A stretch of DNA of 64,000 nucleotides. It comes from Erwinia phyllosphaerae (GTDB lineage Bacteria > Pseudomonadota > Gammaproteobacteria > Enterobacterales > Enterobacteriaceae). Location: assembly GCF_019132875.1 (NCBI RefSeq), contig NZ_JAHSPF010000007.1:186001-250000 (forward strand). Reading direction: 5' to 3'. Below are positions 32,495-44,386 of the stretch, one piece after another (position 1 is the stretch's first letter; each line of letters begins with the position of its first letter). Position numbers and translations under genes: made by a program. The notes under the pieces are model-generated. The model saw only the letters and a program-made list of their open reading frames with translations. It ran no database searches and was not told where the DNA came from.

Positions 32495-33813
32495 GTGAAT
32501 TTTCCCAGACAGTACCGGAGCTGGTTGCATGGGCGCGGAAAAACGATTTTTCCGTCTCGCTGCCTACCGAACGTCTGGCTTTTTTACTGGCAATTGCCAC
32601 GCTTAACGGCGAGCGCATGGACGGTGAGATGAGCGAAGGCGAACTCACGGACGCCTTTCGTCACGTCAGCGAAGGATTTGAACAGACCAGCGAAACCGTC
32701 AGCGTCCGCGCGAATAACGCGATTAACGATATGGTGCGACAGCGTCTGCTTAACCGCTTTACCAGCGAGCACGCAGAAGGCCACGCTATCTATCGCCTGA
32801 CGCCGCTCGCTATCGGCATTACCGACTATTACATTCGCCAGCGGGAATTTTCCACGCTGCGGCTTTCCATGCAGCTCTCTATCGTGGCTGGCGAGCTCAA
32901 GCGTGCGGCGGATGCGGCAGAGGAAGATGGCGATGATTTTCACTGGCACCGCAACGTTTTTGCGCCGCTTAAATATTCCGTGGCGGAAATCTTTGACAGC
33001 ATTGATATCACCCAGCGCATCATGGATGAGCAGCAGCAGGCGGTAAAAGATGATATCGCCCAGCTGCTGAATAAAGACTGGCGCGCCGCTATTTCCAGCT
33101 GCGAAATGCTGCTGAATGAAACGTCCGGCACGCTACGTGAGCTTCAGGATACGCTGGAAGCGGCGGGCGATAAGCTGCAGGCGAACCTGTTACGCATTCA
33201 GGATGCCACGCTGGGCAGTCCGGATCTTGGCTTTATCGACAAGCTGGTGTTCGACCTGCAAAACAAGCTGGACCGTATTATCAGCTGGGGCCAGCAGGCC
33301 ATCGACCTGTGGATTGGTTACGACCGCCACGTGCACAAATTTATTCGTACCGCCATCGATATGGATAAAAATCGCGTCTTCGCGCAGCGCCTGCGTCAAT
33401 CTTTGCAAACCTATTTTGATAAACCCTGGGCATTAACCTACGCCAATGCCGAGAGGCTGTATGACGTCCGTGATGAAGAGCTGGCGTTGCGTAATGAAGA
33501 AGTCACGGGCGAGCTGCCTTCCGAACTGGAATATGAAGAGCTGAGCGAAATTCGCGAGCAGCTGGCGGCCATGATTGAAGAAGCGCTGGCTATTTACAAA
33601 GCCCAACAAAAACCGCTCAACCTGGGCCTGGTCATGCGTGACTATCTGGCGCAGTACCCGCGAGCCCGCCACTTTGACGTGGCAAGAATTGTCGTCGATC
33701 AGGCCGTGCGTTTAGGCGTCGCCGAAGCTGATTTTTCCGGTCTGCCCGCAGAGTGGCAGGCCATTAATGATTACGGAGCCAAGGTACAGGCGCATGTCAT
33801 CGATAAATATTGA
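32491..33813 (+). CDS. mukF: Chromosome partition protein MukF (kleisin)
   Basis: The 440-residue kleisin bridges MukB heads and recruits MukE. It begins [21 protein letters not shown] with an N-terminal winged helix and dimerisation region, then a helical middle ([32 protein letters not shown]) and a C-terminal winged helix ending [16 protein letters not shown]. The ATG at 32491 overlaps the cmoM stop (ATGA); an earlier in-frame ATG would add 25 residues lying inside cmoM. Confidence 0.98.
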   Translation: MSEFSQTVPELVAWARKNDFSVSLPTERLAFLLAIATLNGERMDGEMSEGELTDAFRHVSEGFEQTSETVSVRANNAINDMVRQRLLNRFTSEHAEGHAIYRLTPLAIGITDYYIRQREFSTLRLSMQLSIVAGELKRAADAAEEDGDDFHWHRNVFAPLKYSVAEIFDSIDITQRIMDEQQQAVKDDIAQLLNKDWRAAISSCEMLLNETSGTLRELQDTLEAAGDKLQANLLRIQDATLGSPDLGFIDKLVFDLQNKLDRIISWGQQAIDLWIGYDRHVHKFIRTAIDMDKNRVFAQRLRQSLQTYFDKPWALTYANAERLYDVRDEELALRNEEVTGELPSELEYEELSEIREQLAAMIEEALAIYKAQQKPLNLGLVMRDYLAQYPRARHFDVARIVVDQAVRLGVAEADFSGLPAEWQAINDYGAKVQAHVIDKY

Positions 33814-34489
33814 ACAAGTCATGCCGGTTAAGCTGGCGCTGGCGCTGGCTAACCCGCTTTTCCCTGCGCTAGACAGCCAGCTGCGTGCGGGCCGCCATAT
33901 CGGCATTGAAGAGCTGGATAATCACGCGTTTCTGATGGATTACCAGGAATATCTGGAAGAGTTTTATCTGCGTTATAACGTAGAACTGATCCGCGCGCCG
34001 GAAGGTTTTTTCTATCTGCGTCCGCGCGCCAGCACGCTGATTGCGCGTTCGGTACTCTCCGAGCTGGATATGATGGTAGGTAAAATTCTTTGCTATCTCT
34101 ACCTCAGTCCCGAGCGTCTGGCCAATGAAGGCATCTTTACCCAGCAGGAACTCTACGACGAACTGCTGGCGCTGGCCGATGAAAGCAAGCTGCTGAAGCT
34201 GGTTAACCAGCGCTCAACCGGTTCCGATCTGGATCGCCAGAAGCTTCAGGAAAAAATGCGCGCTTCGCTGACGCGTTTGCGCCGCCTGGGCATGGTGTGG
34301 TTTATGGGCCATGACAGCAGCAAGTTTCGCATTACTGAATCCGTTTTCCGCTTTGGGGCAGACGTGCGCAGCGGAGACGATGCTCGCGAAGCACAGCTGA
34401 GAATGATCAGAGACGGCGAAGCGATGTTTACACAAGCAGATGAAAGCGAAGAAAGCCATGAAGCCGCTCAGGCGGAGGAAGAAGAATGA
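33794..34489 (+). CDS. mukE: Chromosome partition protein MukE
   Basis: The 231-residue KITE subunit of the MukBEF condensin carries two winged-helix domains ([68 protein letters not shown]) and an acidic, divergent tail. The ATG at 33794 lies within the last 20 bases of mukF; its stop overlaps mukB by 4 bases. The chain of overlaps implies stoichiometric, coupled translation. Confidence 0.97.
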   Translation: MSSINIEQVMPVKLALALANPLFPALDSQLRAGRHIGIEELDNHAFLMDYQEYLEEFYLRYNVELIRAPEGFFYLRPRASTLIARSVLSELDMMVGKILCYLYLSPERLANEGIFTQQELYDELLALADESKLLKLVNQRSTGSDLDRQKLQEKMRASLTRLRRLGMVWFMGHDSSKFRITESVFRFGADVRSGDDAREAQLRMIRDGEAMFTQADESEESHEAAQAEEEE

Positions 34490-37400
34490 TTGAACGCGGA
34501 AAATTTCGCTCCCTGACGCTGATTAACTGGAACGGTTTCTTTGCCCGAACTTTTGATCTTGACGAGCTGGTTACCACGCTGTCCGGCGGAAACGGTGCCG
34601 GTAAATCTACCACGATGGCTGCTTTTGTCACCGCGCTGATCCCCGATCTTACGCTGTTGCACTTTCGTAATACCACGGAAGCGGGCGCAACGTCCGGCTC
34701 GCGCGACAAAGGTCTACACGGCAAACTGAAACCGGGCGTTTGTTACGCAGCGCTGGACGTCGTCAATTCGCTGCATCAGCGAGTGATTGTGGGCGTACGT
34801 TTGCAGCAGGTTGCTGGCCGCGATCGCAAAGTCGATATCCGACCTTTTAGCATCCACGGTTTGCCAACCTCAATTAATCCGACGGAAATTCTGACCGAGA
34901 CGGTCAATGCCCGTCAGGCTCGCGTTCTGCCGCTTAGCGAACTGAAAGAGAAGTTCGAAGCGATGGAAAGCGTACAGTTCAAACAGTTTAACTCCATCAC
35001 CGAATATCACTCGCTGATGTTCGATTTGGGGATAGTGGCGCGGCGTCTGCGCACGGCTTCTGACCGCAGCAAATATTATCGTTTGATCGAAGCTTCGCTG
35101 TACGGCGGCATCTCCAGCGCTATTACGCGCTCGCTGCGTGACTATCTGCTGCCGGAAAACAGCGGCGTGCGTAAAGCTTTCCAGGATATGGAAGCGGCGC
35201 TGCGTGAAAACCGTATGACGCTGGAAGCCATCCGCGTTACGCAATCCGATCGCGACCTGTTTAAGCACCTGATATCAGAAGCGACCAGCTACGTTGCTGC
35301 CGACTATATGCGCCACGCCAATGAGCGGCGTATTCATCTTGACGGCGCAATGCAGCAGCGTAGCGAGCTGTTTGGTAGCCGCAAGCAGCTGGCCGCCGAA
35401 CAGTATCGCCATGTGGAAATGGCGCGCGAGCTGGCAGAGCACACCGGGGCGGAAAGCGATTTAGAAACGGATTACCAGAGCGCCAGCGACCACCTGAACC
35501 TGGTGCAGACAGCCATGCGCCAGCAGGAAAAAATCGAGCGCTACGAAGGCGATATCGATGAACTGACCTATCGGCTTGAAGAGCAAAATGAAGTCGTTGC
35601 CGAAGCGCGCGAACGCCATGAAGACAACGAAGCGCGGGCGGAAGCGGCCGAGCTGGAAGTGGACGAGCTGAAGAGCCAGCTGGCCGACTATCAGCAGGCG
35701 CTGGACGTGCAGCAGACGCGCGCTATTCAATACCAGCAGGCGCTTGGCGCCCTGCAGCGCGCGCAGGAAATCTGCCGGCTTGGCGAGCTGAATATCGACA
35801 ATGCTCAGGAGTGGCAGGAAACATTCCGGGCTAAAGAGCAGGAAGCGACCGATAAGCTGCTGCAGCTGGAACAGAAAATGAGCGTCGCGCAGGCCGCGCA
35901 CAGCCAGTTTGAGCAGGCTTTTGAACTGGTTGCGCGTATTGCCGGGCCGGTGAGCCGCAGCGAAGCTTATCAAACCGGACGTGAACTCCTGCGCGACGCC
36001 AGCAATCAGCGCTACCATGCAGAGCAACTGCAATCGCTGCGTTCGCGCCTGTCCGAAATGGAACAGCGTCTGCGCGAGCAGCAGGAGGCCGAACGTTTGC
36101 TGAACGAATTCTGCAAACGGTACGGTCAGCAATATGAACCACAAGAGCTGGAAGCCTTACAGTTCGAACTGGAAGCCCGTATTGAGCAGCTCTCCGAAAG
36201 CGTGGCGGACGCTGGCGAGCGCCGCATGGTGATGCGGCAGGAGCTGGAGCAGGTGCGTGAACGTATTGCACGCCTGACCAGACAGGCGCCGCAGTGGCTG
36301 AACGCGCAGGAAATTCTGACGCAGCTGCGTGAACAAACGGGGCAGTCGCTGGAAAACAGCCAGCAGGTTACCGAGCACATGCAGCAACTGCTGGAGCGCG
36401 AACGCGAAACCACCGTTGAGCGTGACGAAGTTGCCGCGCGCAAACGTGACGTTGAAAACCAGATTGAACGGTTGAGCCAGCCTGGCGGCTCCGAAGACGC
36501 GCGTCTGAATCACCTTGCCGAACGTTTTGGCGGGGTTTTGCTGTCAGAAATTTATGACGACGTCACCATTGAAGACGCACCGTACTTCTCCGCGCTATAT
36601 GGCCCGGCACGCCACGCTATCGTGGTACCCGATCTGTCGCTGGTGCGTGAGCTGCTGGACGGGCTGGAAGAGTGCCCGGAAGATCTTTACCTGATTGAAG
36701 GCGATCCGCAGTCTTTCGATGACAGCGTATTTAACGTCGAAGAGTTACAAAAAGCGGTCGTGGTCAAAGCAGGCGATCGTCAGTGGCGCTATTCCCGTTT
36801 TCCCAAAGTTCCGCTGTTTGGTCGCGCCGCGCGTGAAAATCAGCTGGAACTGCTGCGCGCAGAGCGGGAAACGCTGGCGGAACGCTACGCCACGCTCTCC
36901 TTTGACGTGCAGAAAACGCAGCGCCTGCATCAGGCATTCAGCCGCTTTATCGGTGGACATATCGGCGTCGCTTTTGAAGCAGATCCGGAAGCGGAAATTC
37001 GTCAGCTGAACGGCCGTCGTGGCGAACTGGAACGCGCTATTAGCGCGCACGAAAGTGAAAACCAGCAGCAGCGCCAGCAGTTTGACCAGGCTAAAGAGGG
37101 CGTGGCTCAGCTCAACCGGCTGATGCCGCGCGTCAATTTATTGCTGGACGAAACGCTGCAGGATCGCTACGAAGAAATTCTGGAAAGGCTGGATGAAGCT
37201 CAGGAAGCCGCACGTTTCCTGCAGCAGCACGGTACCAACCTGGCCAAACTGGAGCCGCTGATTGCGGTACTGCAAAGCGATCCGGAGCAGCACGAGCAGC
37301 TCAAACAGGACTATCAGCAGGCACAGCAGGTACAGTGCGATGCTCGCCAGCAGGCGTTTGCTATCACCGAGGTGGTACAGCGTCGCGCGCACTTTAACTA

Positions 37401-38949
37401 CGCTGATTCGGCAGGCATGCTGGATGGCAACAGCGATCTGAATGAAAAACTACGCCGTCGTCTTGAGCAGGCTGAAGCAGAACGCGCACGCGCACGCGAG
37501 CAGCTGAGAGGCCATCAGGCGCAGCTGACGCAGTATTCGCAGGTGCTGGCCTCATTGAAAAGTTCTTACGATGCCAAGCGCGATATGCTGAAGGAACTGC
37601 TCCAGGAGATGCAGGATATTGGCGTGGCCGCCGATGCGAGCGCAGAAGAGCGGGCGCGCATTCGTCGTGACGAACTCTATGCCGCGCTGAGCAATAACCG
37701 CAGCCGCCGCAATCAGCTGGAGAAACAGCTTACCTTCTGTGAAGCCGAGATGGACGCGCTGCAGAAAAAACTGAAGCGCGTCGAGCGCGACTATCATCAA
37801 AGCCGCGAGCAGGTCGTTAACGCGAAAGCTGGCTGGGTAGCCGTACTGCGCATGGTTAAAGACAACGGCGTCGAACGTCGACTGCATCGTCGTGAGCTTG
37901 CCTACCTGGGCGGTGACGAGCTGCGCTCAATGTCGGATAAAGCGCTGGGTGCGCTACGTCTGGCGGTCGCCGATAATGAGCATCTGCGCGATATCCTTCG
38001 CCTGTCGGAGGATCCAAAACGGCCAGAACGGAAGATTGAGTTCTTTATTGCCGTCTACCAGCATCTGCGCGAGCGTATCCGTCAGGATATTATCCGCACA
38101 GACGATCCGGTAGAAGCGATTGAGCAGATGGAAATCGAGCTAAATCGTCTGAGCGAAGAGCTAACCGCCCGTGAACAGATGCTTGCTATCAGTTCCCGCA
38201 GCGTAGCGAATATCATTCGTAAAACTATTCAGCGCGAGCAAAACCGTATTCGCCAGCTGAACCAAGGCTTACAGAACGTCAGCTTCGGTCAGGTTCAGAG
38301 CGTGCGCCTGAATGTAAACGTACGGGAGACGCACGCTACGCTGCTGGACGTGCTTTCCGAACAGCATGAACAGCATCAGGATCTGTTTAAAAGCCAGCGA
38401 TTGACCTTCTCGGAGGCGCTGGCGAAGCTTTACCAGCGACTCAATCCGCAGATTGATATGGGACAGCGCACGCCGCAAACTATCGGCGAAGAGCTGCTGG
38501 ATTACCGTAACTATCTCTCTATGGAGGTTGAGGTTAACCGTGGTTCCGATGGCTGGCTGCGCGCCGAGAGCGGGGCGCTTTCAACAGGAGAGGCTATCGG
38601 TACAGGTATGTCGATTCTGGTTATGGTAGTGCAAAGTTGGGAAGAAGAATCCCGCCGCCTGCGTGGTAAAGATATCTCGCCGTGCCGCCTGCTGTTCCTT
38701 GATGAGGCCGCGCGTCTGGATGCCAAATCCATTGCCACGCTGTTTGAACTTTGTGACCGTCTTGAAATGCAGCTGATTATTGCGGCACCGGAAAATATCA
38801 GCCCGGAAAAAGGTACTACCTATAAGCTGGTGCGTAAGGTAATTAATAATACCGAACACGTTCACGTTGTCGGCCTGCGTGGTTTTGCGGCAGAACCCAC
38901 GACCGCGAACGCCTCTGAGGAAGCGACCGCCGGGCAGCTGACTTCCTGA
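34486..38949 (+). CDS. mukB: Chromosome partition protein MukB (SMC-like)
   Basis: The 1487-residue ATPase is the SMC-type motor of the MukBEF condensin. Walker A is GGNGAGKS (34-41) in the N-terminal head. Long coiled coils (about 240-650 and 790-1200) flank a hinge around residues 670-780 ([29 protein letters not shown]). The C-terminal head carries the signature region ([16 protein letters not shown]) and Walker [14 protein letters not shown]. It is one residue longer than E. coli. Confidence 0.99.
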   Translation: MIERGKFRSLTLINWNGFFARTFDLDELVTTLSGGNGAGKSTTMAAFVTALIPDLTLLHFRNTTEAGATSGSRDKGLHGKLKPGVCYAALDVVNSLHQRVIVGVRLQQVAGRDRKVDIRPFSIHGLPTSINPTEILTETVNARQARVLPLSELKEKFEAMESVQFKQFNSITEYHSLMFDLGIVARRLRTASDRSKYYRLIEASLYGGISSAITRSLRDYLLPENSGVRKAFQDMEAALRENRMTLEAIRVTQSDRDLFKHLISEATSYVAADYMRHANERRIHLDGAMQQRSELFGSRKQLAAEQYRHVEMARELAEHTGAESDLETDYQSASDHLNLVQTAMRQQEKIERYEGDIDELTYRLEEQNEVVAEARERHEDNEARAEAAELEVDELKSQLADYQQALDVQQTRAIQYQQALGALQRAQEICRLGELNIDNAQEWQETFRAKEQEATDKLLQLEQKMSVAQAAHSQFEQAFELVARIAGPVSRSEAYQTGRELLRDASNQRYHAEQLQSLRSRLSEMEQRLREQQEAERLLNEFCKRYGQQYEPQELEALQFELEARIEQLSESVADAGERRMVMRQELEQVRERIARLTRQAPQWLNAQEILTQLREQTGQSLENSQQVTEHMQQLLERERETTVERDEVAARKRDVENQIERLSQPGGSEDARLNHLAERFGGVLLSEIYDDVTIEDAPYFSALYGPARHAIVVPDLSLVRELLDGLEECPEDLYLIEGDPQSFDDSVFNVEELQKAVVVKAGDRQWRYSRFPKVPLFGRAARENQLELLRAERETLAERYATLSFDVQKTQRLHQAFSRFIGGHIGVAFEADPEAEIRQLNGRRGELERAISAHESENQQQRQQFDQAKEGVAQLNRLMPRVNLLLDETLQDRYEEILERLDEAQEAARFLQQHGTNLAKLEPLIAVLQSDPEQHEQLKQDYQQAQQVQCDARQQAFAITEVVQRRAHFNYADSAGMLDGNSDLNEKLRRRLEQAEAERARAREQLRGHQAQLTQYSQVLASLKSSYDAKRDMLKELLQEMQDIGVAADASAEERARIRRDELYAALSNNRSRRNQLEKQLTFCEAEMDALQKKLKRVERDYHQSREQVVNAKAGWVAVLRMVKDNGVERRLHRRELAYLGGDELRSMSDKALGALRLAVADNEHLRDILRLSEDPKRPERKIEFFIAVYQHLRERIRQDIIRTDDPVEAIEQMEIELNRLSEELTAREQMLAISSRSVANIIRKTIQREQNRIRQLNQGLQNVSFGQVQSVRLNVNVRETHATLLDVLSEQHEQHQDLFKSQRLTFSEALAKLYQRLNPQIDMGQRTPQTIGEELLDYRNYLSMEVEVNRGSDGWLRAESGALSTGEAIGTGMSILVMVVQSWEEESRRLRGKDISPCRLLFLDEAARLDAKSIATLFELCDRLEMQLIIAAPENISPEKGTTYKLVRKVINNTEHVHVVGLRGFAAEPTTANASEEATAGQLTS

Positions 38950-39014
38950 CGGGAATAGCACAAAATAATCGGCGACGGATATAGCAAAAATCAGGTCGCC
39001 GATCTACTCTCTTC

Positions 39015-39054
39015 AACGGCATTTGTGACCTCAACGCAAATGCCGTTTTCTTTT
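39015..39054 (+). terminator. mukB intrinsic terminator
   Basis: A perfect 11-bp stem (39015-39025 with 39037-39047) and 11-base loop leads into TTTTCTTTT, about 65 bases after mukB. Confidence 0.85.
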
Positions 39055-39118
39055 CTATACTTATAACAATAGTTAATCAGGGCTATCGTTCATACAGACC
39101 CGTTAAAGGAGGCAAGGG

Positions 39119-40981
39119 ATGTTGCTGACAGGATCGAATTTAAAAAAATTAAGCGCAGGTCTGTTTTTGACACTGGTTGTTGGCTCAGCTAATGCCGCCG
39201 TCAGGCATGCGGCTACCTCAACGTCGGCTGTTCACGCGCAGTCAGAGTTACAGTCGCTGTTTGCCAGCGGCTACAAACCCTTTTATCAGCAAATGCTAAC
39301 CTCGCTTTATGCTGCCAGGCATATGCAGCCAATGTGGCAGGATCGGCAGGCCATTAAACAATTTCAGCAACAGCTGGCAGAGGTTGCGCTTTCTGGCGTA
39401 CAGCCGCAGTTCACGCAATGGGTGAAAATGTTGACCGACCCTTCGGTAAGCGGCATGAAACGAGATGTCGTGTTATCGGACGCGATGCTGGGCTACTTAC
39501 AGTTTGTGGCAGCTGTACCCACTAAAGGGGAGACGTGGCTTTATAGCAACGTGCCCTATAAGCTTGAAACGCCTGCTATGTCTGCGATCAATCAGTGGCA
39601 GCGGGCGGTTGAGCATGGGTCGCTGGACGTTTTTGTTGCTTCCCTGGCTCCCCAGCATCCGCAGTACGTCAGAATGCATCAGGCGTTAAAAGCGCTGCTG
39701 GCAGATAACCGTGCCTGGCCGCAGCTCACTGACAGGCAGAGTCTGCGGCCGGGACAACTGAGTGATGACGTGCCGGCGCTGCGAGAAATTTTACAGCGCA
39801 GTAATATGCTGACGGCTAACAGCGATACGCCAAAACCGGATGACGATGTGGTTCCAACCACGCCAGTGCCTGCGTCCGTAGTGGATGAGGATGCGGCAGT
39901 GCAGCCATCTTCTACGGCTGCTAATGGCGACGCTGTAGCCGGGTCTTCCGCCTCGGCTGCAAATAGCGACGCGGTAGTCAGTCCTTCAGCTTCCATTGCC
40001 GATCGGGCACCGCAGCCAAATACGCCTGAGCTAGTGGGTCACGTACAAACTGCTGCACCGGTCAACCCTGCCCATGTCTATTCAGAAGAGCTGGTGGAAG
40101 GGGTTAAACGCTTTCAGCGCTGGCAGGGACTTGAGGCGGATGGCGTTATTGGTCCACGCACTCGCGAATGGCTGAACGTATCGCCTCAGCTACGCGCTTC
40201 ACTGCTGGCTTTGAACATACAGCGGTTGCGACTACTGCCTGATGACATGCATAACGGCATCATGGTCAATATTGCCAACTATTCGCTGATTTACTATTTG
40301 AACGGCAGTCAGATCCTTTCTTCTCGAGTAATTGTTGGGCGACCAGATCGTAAAACCCCGCTGATGCGTAGTGCGCTCAATAATGTCGTGCTGAATCCGC
40401 CGTGGAACGTGCCTACCACCCTGGTGCGTCAGGATATTGTTCCAAAGGTTAAGCAAGATCCGGGTTACCTGTATAAACACAATTATACGCTGCTTTCCGG
40501 CTGGAGCAGCGATGCGGAAGTCATCGATCCTTCGATGATTGACTGGCGGATGATTTCGGCAGCTTCGTTCCCTTACCGGATACGACAGGCGCCTGGCGCG
40601 ACCAACTCGCTTGGCCGTTACAAATTTAATATGCCAAGTTCAGATGCTATCTATCTGCACGATACGCCTAACCATAATCTGTTCCAGAAAGACATTCGCG
40701 CGCTAAGCTCTGGCTGTGTGCGCGTCAATAAAGCTTCGGATCTGGCTAATCTGCTTCTGCAGGATGCAGGATGGAACGATACGCGCATTTCCAGTACCCT
40801 GAAGCAGGGGGATACGCGTTATGTCGCTATCCGTCACCATATTCCGGTCAATCTTTATTATCTGACGGCCTGGGTAGCAGACGATGGCAGGACGCAGTAT
40901 CGAACAGATATTTACAATTATGACCTGACTGCCCGCTCCGGTGCGCAGGTGTTGACAAAGGCTGGTCAATTATTGCTCTAG
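39119..40981 (+). CDS. ldtD: L,D-transpeptidase LdtD (YcbB)
   Basis: The 620-residue periplasmic enzyme makes 3-3 (mDAP-mDAP) peptidoglycan cross-links. A signal peptide ([19 protein letters not shown]) is followed by a scaffold domain, a peptidoglycan-binding domain ([24 protein letters not shown]) and the YkuD domain with the catalytic [13 protein letters not shown] and HDTPNHNLF. An Ala/Ser/Asp/Thr-rich linker (about 240-305), with two near-duplicate [15 protein letters not shown]-like units, is longer than in E. coli. AAAGGAGG precedes the ATG. Confidence 0.96.
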   Translation: MLLTGSNLKKLSAGLFLTLVVGSANAAVRHAATSTSAVHAQSELQSLFASGYKPFYQQMLTSLYAARHMQPMWQDRQAIKQFQQQLAEVALSGVQPQFTQWVKMLTDPSVSGMKRDVVLSDAMLGYLQFVAAVPTKGETWLYSNVPYKLETPAMSAINQWQRAVEHGSLDVFVASLAPQHPQYVRMHQALKALLADNRAWPQLTDRQSLRPGQLSDDVPALREILQRSNMLTANSDTPKPDDDVVPTTPVPASVVDEDAAVQPSSTAANGDAVAGSSASAANSDAVVSPSASIADRAPQPNTPELVGHVQTAAPVNPAHVYSEELVEGVKRFQRWQGLEADGVIGPRTREWLNVSPQLRASLLALNIQRLRLLPDDMHNGIMVNIANYSLIYYLNGSQILSSRVIVGRPDRKTPLMRSALNNVVLNPPWNVPTTLVRQDIVPKVKQDPGYLYKHNYTLLSGWSSDAEVIDPSMIDWRMISAASFPYRIRQAPGATNSLGRYKFNMPSSDAIYLHDTPNHNLFQKDIRALSSGCVRVNKASDLANLLLQDAGWNDTRISSTLKQGDTRYVAIRHHIPVNLYYLTAWVADDGRTQYRTDIYNYDLTARSGAQVLTKAGQLLL

Positions 40982-41030
40982 TAATTGATTCTTCAGGTTT
41001 TACTCAACTGTAGTTCGATCGTCCTGCAAA

Positions 41031-41068
41031 ACGGGCACGACAATCACTCCCTGAATTGCCGTGCCCGT
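41031..41068 (+). other. Imperfect hairpin between ldtD and mepK
   Basis: A 9-bp GC-rich stem (41031-41039 with 41060-41068) extends, after one mismatch, by four more pairs (41041-41044 with 41055-41058). No T-run follows, so it is not a strong intrinsic terminator. Confidence 0.5.
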
Positions 41069-41164
41069 CACGTTTCGTTGGTTGACGCCGCATTTTTACC
41101 CGGTTAAGGTTCCCGACGGTGAATGTTTCCACCGTTTTTAAAACTTGCCGGGTAACACAGATTA

Positions 41165-41713
41165 ATGGATAAATTCAACTCACATCGCCGTAAATTACTG
41201 GCTCTGGGCGGCGCGGCATTAGGCTTATCGCTCCTTCCCGGACAGGCTTTTGCTTCGCTTTCTACTTCGCGTCCCCGCGTTCTGACGCTAAATAATTTAC
41301 ATACCGGCGAAAGCCTTAAGACTGAGTTCTTTAATGGCAAAAGCTACGATAAAGATGAGTTAACACGCCTGAACCATTTTTTCCGTGACTATCGTGCCAA
41401 CCAGATCAAGAGCATCGACCCCCATCTTTTTGACCAGCTGTACCGCCTGCAGGCTCTGCTTGATACGCGTAAACCCGTCCAGCTTATTTCTGGCTATCGT
41501 ACGCTGGCCACCAACAATTCACTACGTGAACGCGGTAGCGGTGTTGCTAAACACAGCTATCACACCCAGGGCCAGGCGATGGATTTCCATATTGAAGGAA
41601 TTGCTCTGAGCAATATTCGCAAAGCTGCGCTTTCCATGAGGGCGGGCGGTGTAGGATACTATCCGCGAAGCAACTTTGTGCATATTGATACCGGGCCGAC
41701 AAGGCACTGGTAA
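41165..41713 (+). CDS. mepK: Murein DD-endopeptidase MepK (YcbK)
   Basis: The 182-residue peptidase M15_A family protein has an N-terminal twin-arginine-like signal (HRRKLLALGGAALGLSLLPGQAFA). Conserved metal-site blocks are SGYRT, KHSYHTQGQAMDFHIEG and NFVHIDTGPTRHW. In E. coli MepK cleaves 3-3 cross-links, the product of LdtD encoded just upstream, so the pair makes and breaks the same bond. Length equals E. coli. Confidence 0.96.
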   Translation: MDKFNSHRRKLLALGGAALGLSLLPGQAFASLSTSRPRVLTLNNLHTGESLKTEFFNGKSYDKDELTRLNHFFRDYRANQIKSIDPHLFDQLYRLQALLDTRKPVQLISGYRTLATNNSLRERGSGVAKHSYHTQGQAMDFHIEGIALSNIRKAALSMRAGGVGYYPRSNFVHIDTGPTRHW

Positions 41714-41745
41714 AAATCCTGGCGTGTCGGGATTAATGGAGCCCT

Positions 41746-42375
41746 ATGAATTATGAAATTATTCCGGTAACGGCTTTTTCGCAGAACTGCTCGTTGATTT
41801 GGTGTCCGACTACCTTACAGGCAGCGATTGTCGATCCGGGTGGTGATGCGGAGAAGATACGGGCGCAGGTCACTGAAAAAGGCGTAACGGTCACGCAGAT
41901 CCTGCTGACGCATGGCCATCTGGATCACGTTGGCGCGGCGGCCGAGCTGGCGGCTTTTTATGCCGTTCCCGTTATCGGGCCGCATAAAGCCGACGCTTTC
42001 TGGCTGGAGGGTTTGCCAACGCAGAGCCAAATGTTTGGCTTCCCTGAATGCGCACCGCTAACGCCCGATCGCTGGCTGGATGAAGGCGAAGTTGTACACA
42101 CCGGCGATATCTCGCTGGAAGTCTTACTCTGTCCGGGACATACGCCGGGCCATATTGTCTTTTTCGATCGGGTCTCGCGGCTGTTGATTTCCGGCGACGT
42201 TATTTTTAGCGGTGGCGTAGGCCGTACCGATTTCCCTCAGGGTAGCCATACCGATCTGATTGATGCCATTAAGCGTAAGCTTTTACCCCTTGGCGATGAC
42301 GTAACTTTTTTGCCAGGCCATGGCCCGATCTCTACACTTGGGCGCGAACGGATTTCTAACCCTTTTCTTCAGTAG
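41746..42375 (+). CDS. gloC: Hydroxyacylglutathione hydrolase GloC (YcbL)
   Basis: The 209-residue metallo-beta-lactamase fold protein is a type II glyoxalase. Metal ligands are seen in [24 protein letters not shown] and PGHGP. It hydrolyses S-lactoylglutathione in methylglyoxal detoxification. It lies 32 bases after mepK and converges on aspC; the C-terminus is six residues shorter than E. coli. Confidence 0.95.
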   Translation: MNYEIIPVTAFSQNCSLIWCPTTLQAAIVDPGGDAEKIRAQVTEKGVTVTQILLTHGHLDHVGAAAELAAFYAVPVIGPHKADAFWLEGLPTQSQMFGFPECAPLTPDRWLDEGEVVHTGDISLEVLLCPGHTPGHIVFFDRVSRLLISGDVIFSGGVGRTDFPQGSHTDLIDAIKRKLLPLGDDVTFLPGHGPISTLGRERISNPFLQ

Positions 42376-42405
42376 CAATATCTTCATTTTCATTAAAGAC
42401 TGCAT

Positions 42406-42435
42406 AAAAAAGCCTGCCCGGTGCAGGCTTTTTTT
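42406..42435. terminator. Bidirectional terminator between gloC and aspC
   Basis: A 6-bp GC stem (42412-42417 with 42423-42428) is flanked by an A-run and a T-run of six to seven bases each, so it terminates both convergent genes. Confidence 0.92.
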
Positions 42436-42465
42436 ACATTATTTAGCTTTGCTTCAGACCTGCCT

Positions 42466-43656
42466 TTACAACACGGCGGCAATGGCTTCACACAGCGGAG
42501 CCATATTATCCGGCGTCATGCCTGCCACGTTCACACGTCCTGAATTAACCGCGTAAACGCCAAACTCTTCGCGCAGTCGGATAACCTGTTCTTTAGTCAG
42601 CCCGCTGAAAGAGAACATGCCGTTTTGGTTGATGATAAAGCTGAAATCACCTTTAGCACCTTTTTCCTGTAGCGTATTCACGAACAGCTGGCGCATGCGA
42701 TGGATGCGCTGACGCATATCGGTCAGCTCCTGTTCCCAAAGCGTACGCAGCGAGTCATTACTTAGAATCGTTGCTACTACCGCAGCGCCATGGGCCGGCG
42801 GGTTGGAGTAGTTAGCGCGAATAGTTGCCTTAACCTGACTAAATGCGACGTCCGCAACGTCCGCCGTGCTGGCCACCAGGGTGAAAGCACCGACGCGCTC
42901 GTTGTAAAGCCCAAAGTTCTTTGAGTAAGAGCTGGCGACAATCAGTTCTTTGTGACCAGCGGCAAAAATACGCAGGCCTTCCGCATCTTCTTCCAGACCG
43001 CGAGCAAAGCCCTGGTAAGCGAAATCAAACAGCGGCAACCAGCCGTTGGCCAGTGAGAGTTCTGCCAGCTTGTGCCACTGCTCAGCGGTAGGATCGATGC
43101 CGGTCGGGTTATGGCAGCAACCATGGAAGAGTACGACGTCGCCCGCTTTGGCTTCACGCAGGGCGTTCAGCATGCCGTCGAAGTCCAGCGCATGATTAGC
43201 CGCGTCATAATACTGATATTCACAGACTTCCAGACCCGCTGCCTGAAAGACATTTTTATGGTTTGGCCAGCTTGGGTTGCTCACCCAGATACGCTTTGCG
43301 CTGGTCTGGGAAGCAATAAAATCAGCGGCAATACGCAGCGCGCCAGTACCGCCTGGCGTCTGGGCCGTGCGGGCACGTTTTTCGTTCAGGATAGCGTTAT
43401 CGTTGCCGAAAAGCAGCGCCTGCGTACACTGGCCAAAATCAGCCAGGCCGTCAATGCTGAGGTAATTTTTCGTGGTTTCGTTTTCCAGCAGATACTGCTC
43501 GGCTTTTTTCACGCTGGTCAGTACCGGCGTTTTACCGGTTTCATCTTTATAAACGCCGATGCCCAGATTAATTTTATCAGGACGATCGTCTGCGCGGAAA
43601 AGATCGGCTAAGCCAAGAATAGGATCTGCAGGTGCAGCTGAAATACGTTCAAACAT
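42466..43656 (-). CDS. aspC: Aspartate aminotransferase
   Basis: The 396-residue PLP enzyme interconverts aspartate/2-oxoglutarate and oxaloacetate/glutamate and also handles aromatic amino acids. The PLP lysine is in [31 protein letters not shown] and the C-terminal [13 protein letters not shown] (arginine contact) are conserved. Length equals E. coli. It is transcribed away from the small coiled-coil gene. Confidence 0.98.
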   Translation of the reverse strand: MFERISAAPADPILGLADLFRADDRPDKINLGIGVYKDETGKTPVLTSVKKAEQYLLENETTKNYLSIDGLADFGQCTQALLFGNDNAILNEKRARTAQTPGGTGALRIAADFIASQTSAKRIWVSNPSWPNHKNVFQAAGLEVCEYQYYDAANHALDFDGMLNALREAKAGDVVLFHGCCHNPTGIDPTAEQWHKLAELSLANGWLPLFDFAYQGFARGLEEDAEGLRIFAAGHKELIVASSYSKNFGLYNERVGAFTLVASTADVADVAFSQVKATIRANYSNPPAHGAAVVATILSNDSLRTLWEQELTDMRQRIHRMRQLFVNTLQEKGAKGDFSFIINQNGMFSFSGLTKEQVIRLREEFGVYAVNSGRVNVAGMTPDNMAPLCEAIAAVL

Positions 43657-43844
43657 AGTGGAAGTCCGTTATAACCCGAAACGAAGTGGTTATTCAGGGT
43701 AACGCCAGCAGAAAAAAATTGCTAACCGTTTGCGTTAAAAAAATGGGTACGATGCCGCAGGCAAAAGAAGCAGAGGTGCCTGACTGGAAAAGGGTAGCTG
43801 TCAGCTTTAATCAACCTTTGCGGCATCAAAATACCGGCCAATGC

Positions 43845-44210
43845 TTATAGCCAGTGAAAGCCTTTTGCCATAATGCTGGAAAGACCTAATGCGACCATAA
43901 TTAACGCGCTGAACATGAGACGGAAATCAGACCGCATATCTTTGCGCACGTCTCTTATCTCGTCACGAACGTCTTTTATTTCACCGCGGACATCTTTTAT
44001 CTCACCGCGGACATCTTTTATCTCACTACGAACATCTTTTATCTCAACACGAACATCCTTAAGCTCATTTCTGATTTCGGTTACATCATGCCTGAGCCAG
44101 TCGATGTGGGTTTCGACTCTGACAAAGCGGCCATGGGAAATTTCTTCCTGCGGTTTTGCTTCGCCTGGCTTTTCTGAAAGGTTGAGTACCAGTGGGGAAA
44201 TCATATCCAT
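43845..44210 (-). CDS. Small coiled-coil protein with a C-terminal membrane anchor, unrecognised
   Basis: I do not recognise a family for this 121-residue protein. Residues 49-90 form six consecutive heptads of the form EIKDVRG, an obvious coiled coil. A hydrophobic segment (about 96-114, LMFSALIMVALGLSSIMA) ends a few residues before the C-terminus, suggesting a tail-anchored membrane protein. AAGGAG lies 7 bases before ATG 44210 and supports translation. It lies between aspC and ompF, a spot without such a gene in E. coli K-12. Confidence 0.75.
   Translation of the reverse strand: MDMISPLVLNLSEKPGEAKPQEEISHGRFVRVETHIDWLRHDVTEIRNELKDVRVEIKDVRSEIKDVRGEIKDVRGEIKDVRDEIRDVRKDMRSDFRLMFSALIMVALGLSSIMAKGFHWL
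43941..44066 (-). repeat. 21-bp tandem repeats encoding EIKDVR heptads
   Basis: Six 21-base units encode the heptads of the coiled-coil gene; the central units share long identical blocks such as CATCTTTTATCTCACCGCGGA on the plus strand. Unit gain or loss would change coiled-coil length in frame. Confidence 0.85.
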
Positions 44211-44386
44211 ATAAAAGCTCCTTCTCCTGAACGGTGTTCATTTTTTCACCTTTCCTGCATGTCGGCAATACTTTTTCTGACGCTTTTCAAGGTTTGCGGG
44301 CTGGCTCGAAATATGATGAAAGAGCAGGGATTCATTGCATGAACGGGATAAAATGATTGGCCTGAAATGCGGACGCAGCAAATGCT
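44211..44386 (-). promoter_or_regulatory. Upstream region of the coiled-coil gene
   Basis: These bases hold no further convincing gene. An ATG at 44241 (minus strand) with AAAGG upstream opens a 51-codon frame overlapping the coiled-coil gene; its product shows no domain. A clear promoter was not found. Confidence 0.35.

Noticed and set aside
44086-44268. Frame overlapping the start of the coiled-coil gene (MNTVQEKELLYGYDF...)
   Set aside because: An ATG at 44241 has a fair ribosome site, but the product shows no domain and conflicts with the strongly patterned heptad frame. A leader peptide role cannot be excluded.
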